Source: CAZFBR01 sp035353495 [NCBI: uncultured bacterium]
Lineage (GTDB): Bacteria > DAOPZR01
Direction: 5' to 3'
Assembly (NCBI GenBank): GCA_964517215.1
Contig: CAZFBR010000189.1
Span: 1-6,924 of the forward strand
DNA: 6,924 bases
The position numbers and the translations under genes were made by a program. How positions within the stretch are numbered: the first letter of the stretch is position 1; each line of letters begins with the position of its first letter. The notes under the pieces were generated by a model. It was not told where the DNA came from and ran no database searches. It saw nothing but the letters and a program-made list of their open reading frames with translations. Below, in pieces: positions 5,316 through 6,924 of the stretch.

Positions 5316-6924
5316 ATGGTTGTGGTGCGGGTGCGGCTGGGCGGCCTGCATTGCGCAGCGTGCGCGGCCCGGGCGGAACAGGCGTTGCGCGCGGTGCCCG
5401 GGGTGACGCGCGCCGCGGTCAATGTCCTGGACGGCAGCGCGCGCATCGAACATGACGGACGGGCGACGGAGATGCTGTTGGCGGCGGCCGTAGCCGGTGC
5501 GGGCTACCAGTGGCGGGGATTGTCTGTGGCGGAAGCACCGTCGGCCGGCCCGCGCAGGGAGCGTAACCGGTTCTTCCGGCTTGCCGCGACGTTCGGCATG
5601 GCGCTGCTGCTGATGATAGTGCAGCACGCGGTGGCGCTGGGCGCAGCTCTGGTGGCGCTGGCGTACGGCGCCGCCCCGATCTTCGCGGCGGCCGGCCGCG
5701 CGTTGCGGGCACGGCAGCTGACAATGGACGTGATGTATGCGCTCGGCATCGGGATCAGTACCCTGGCCGGGATGCTGGCGGCGGCGGGGGTGCTGGGCGC
5801 GGAATTTCAGCTGCTGGACACCGCCCTCATGCTGACCGGATTTCTGACGCTGGGCCGGTTGCTTGAGGCGCGGGCGAAGGGGAAGACGGGCGCGGCGATC
5901 CGGGCGCTGCTCGATCTGCGTCCGGCAACGGCGACGGTGCTGCGCGGGGCCGCGGAACTGCGCCTGCCGGTGGCGGAGGTGCAGGTTGGCGATACGCTGG
6001 TGGTGCGGCCGGGGGACAGCATGCCGGTGGACGGCCGGATCACTGCCGGAAGTTCGGCGGTGGATGAAAGCATGCTGACCGGCGAACCGCTGCCGGTGCG
6101 CAAGCGGGCGGGCGATCCGGTGACCGGTGGCACGCGCAACCTGTCCGGGGCGCTGCGACTCGAGGCGACGGCGGTGGGAGAGGAGACGGTGCTGGCGGCG
6201 ATCGTGCGCACGGTGGCGGACGCGCAGGCATCGAAACCGCCGGCGCAGGAGCTGGCCGACCGCGTGACGGCATGGTTTATTCCCGTGGTCCTGCTGCTGG
6301 CGTTGCTGGCGGCGTCCGGGTGGCTGCTGGCCGGTGCGACCGGCGGCACGGCACTGGGGGTATTCATCGCCACCGTGGCGGTGGCCTGCCCGTGCGCCCT
6401 GGGGCTGGCGACGCCCGCCGCGGTGAGCGTGGGTTTGGGCGTCGGCGCGCGGGCGGGGATCCTCGTGCGCGACAGTGCGGCGTTTGAGGCGCTGGCCCGC
6501 GCGACGGCGATCATCTTCGACAAGACCGGGACACTGACCCGGGGGACCCCGGTGGTGACGGTGATCTACCCGCTGGCCGGCGGCGAAACGGAATTATTGC
6601 GGTGCGCGGCGGCGGTGGAACAGCAGGCCAACCATCCCCTGGCGGCGGCGGTAGTCGCGGCGGCGGTGCAGCGGCAACTGGCGTTGCCGGCGGCATTGGA
6701 TCTGCAGGTCATTGGCGGCAGCGGGGCGCTGGCGACGGTCGAAGACGCCGCCATCGCCATTGGCAGCATGGCTTGGCTGACGGAACGGTGCGGTCCGCCG
6801 CCGGAGATGCTGCGGGGGATGGCGGAGCATCTGGCGGCGCAGGCGATCACCGTGGCGGGGGTGAGCCGCGACGGGCAATGGGCGGGCCTGATCGGGATCA
6901 GCGATCCGCTGCGCATCACGGCGG
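5316..6924 (+). CDS. copA: Copper-type P1B ATPase (CopA-like), N-terminal 536 residues
   Basis: The frame runs off the window end. A heavy-metal-associated domain comes first, with GLHCAAC (10-16; metal ligands C13, C16). Membrane segments lie near 88-107, 108-126, 139-161 and 166-184. The actuator domain holds the dephosphorylation loop TGEPLPV (255-261). The metal-site helix has CPC (358-360), the signature of Cu+/Ag+ exporters. Next come the phosphorylated Asp in DKTGT (402-406), the nucleotide-domain His-Pro (440-441, NHPLA) and a Gly-rich loop GGSG (467-470). The window stops soon after ISDPLR (528-533), so the rest of the P-domain and last two helices are missing. The protein exports Cu+ from the cytoplasm using ATP. 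ATG 5316 is preferred because of its ribosome site; ATG 5280 in the same frame would add 12 residues. The span before TMDVM (137-141) looks short for the first two helices. It lies 67 bases after the glycosyltransferase and may be co-transcribed; no copper-regulator site was seen. Confidence 0.93.
   Translation, partial: MVVVRVRLGGLHCAACAARAEQALRAVPGVTRAAVNVLDGSARIEHDGRATEMLLAAAVAGAGYQWRGLSVAEAPSAGPRRERNRFFRLAATFGMALLLMIVQHAVALGAALVALAYGAAPIFAAAGRALRARQLTMDVMYALGIGISTLAGMLAAAGVLGAEFQLLDTALMLTGFLTLGRLLEARAKGKTGAAIRALLDLRPATATVLRGAAELRLPVAEVQVGDTLVVRPGDSMPVDGRITAGSSAVDESMLTGEPLPVRKRAGDPVTGGTRNLSGALRLEATAVGEETVLAAIVRTVADAQASKPPAQELADRVTAWFIPVVLLLALLAASGWLLAGATGGTALGVFIATVAVACPCALGLATPAAVSVGLGVGARAGILVRDSAAFEALARATAIIFDKTGTLTRGTPVVTVIYPLAGGETELLRCAAAVEQQANHPLAAAVVAAAVQRQLALPAALDLQVIGGSGALATVEDAAIAIGSMAWLTERCGPPPEMLRGMAEHLAAQAITVAGVSRDGQWAGLIGISDPLRITA

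Noticed and set aside
4481-5446. 321-codon minus-strand ORF
   Set aside because: It is antisense to the GT-C gene and the ATPase start, rich in Gln/Arg/His, with no recognisable motif.
5807-6523. 238-codon minus-strand ORF, Ala/Ser/Thr/Pro-rich
   Set aside because: It lies opposite clear ATPase motifs (TGEP, CPC, DKTGT); its composition is the complement of Ala/Gly/Val-rich codons.

Overview
The window is GC-rich bacterial DNA from an organism I cannot name. All well-supported genes are on the + strand. The gene types (a Wzx-like flippase, GT-C glycosyltransferases and a copper P-type ATPase) suggest a bacterium that builds surface glycans or glycolipids. Nothing visible fixes the phylum.

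Layout. (1) Positions 1-588 hold the 3' end of a multi-spanning GT-C (PMT/GT39-like) membrane glycosyltransferase whose start lies outside the window. (2) Positions 589-1476 are an 888-base gap without a convincing large gene. It holds a small minus-strand hydrophobic ORF (604-771) convergent with the first gene. It also holds possible gene debris, and at its right end a good sigma-70-type promoter (TTGACG, 18 bases, TATACT) with a repeated GACGGCA motif. (3) Positions 1477-5248 are three tightly joined genes: a class I SAM-dependent methyltransferase, a Wzx-like flippase and a second GT-C-type membrane protein. Each junction is a 4-base stop/start overlap (ATGA, then TTGA), the usual sign of one translationally coupled operon. 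(4) Positions 5249-5315 are a short linker holding a 12-codon mini-ORF that overlaps both the upstream stop and a possible downstream ATG. (5) From 5316 to the window end is the 5' part of a Cu+-type P1B ATPase (CopA-like), cut within the phosphorylation domain.

How the genes may work together. The methyltransferase, flippase and GT-C proteins fit a small lipid-linked glycan pathway. A sugar or lipid precursor would be methylated in the cytoplasm, a lipid-linked glycan moved across the inner membrane, and sugars transferred on the periplasmic side from polyprenyl-phosphate donors. This is inferred from family and gene order; no substrate can be read from the sequence. The copper ATPase looks functionally unrelated and may simply be read through from the same promoter, since I see no terminator or promoter in the 67-base linker.

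I found no tRNA, rRNA, CRISPR array, intact insertion sequence or attachment site. I see no clearly new biological system. The points most worth a second look are the gap with its small convergent ORF, the near-leaderless promoter arrangement, the mini-ORF linker and the compact first membrane hairpin of the ATPase.
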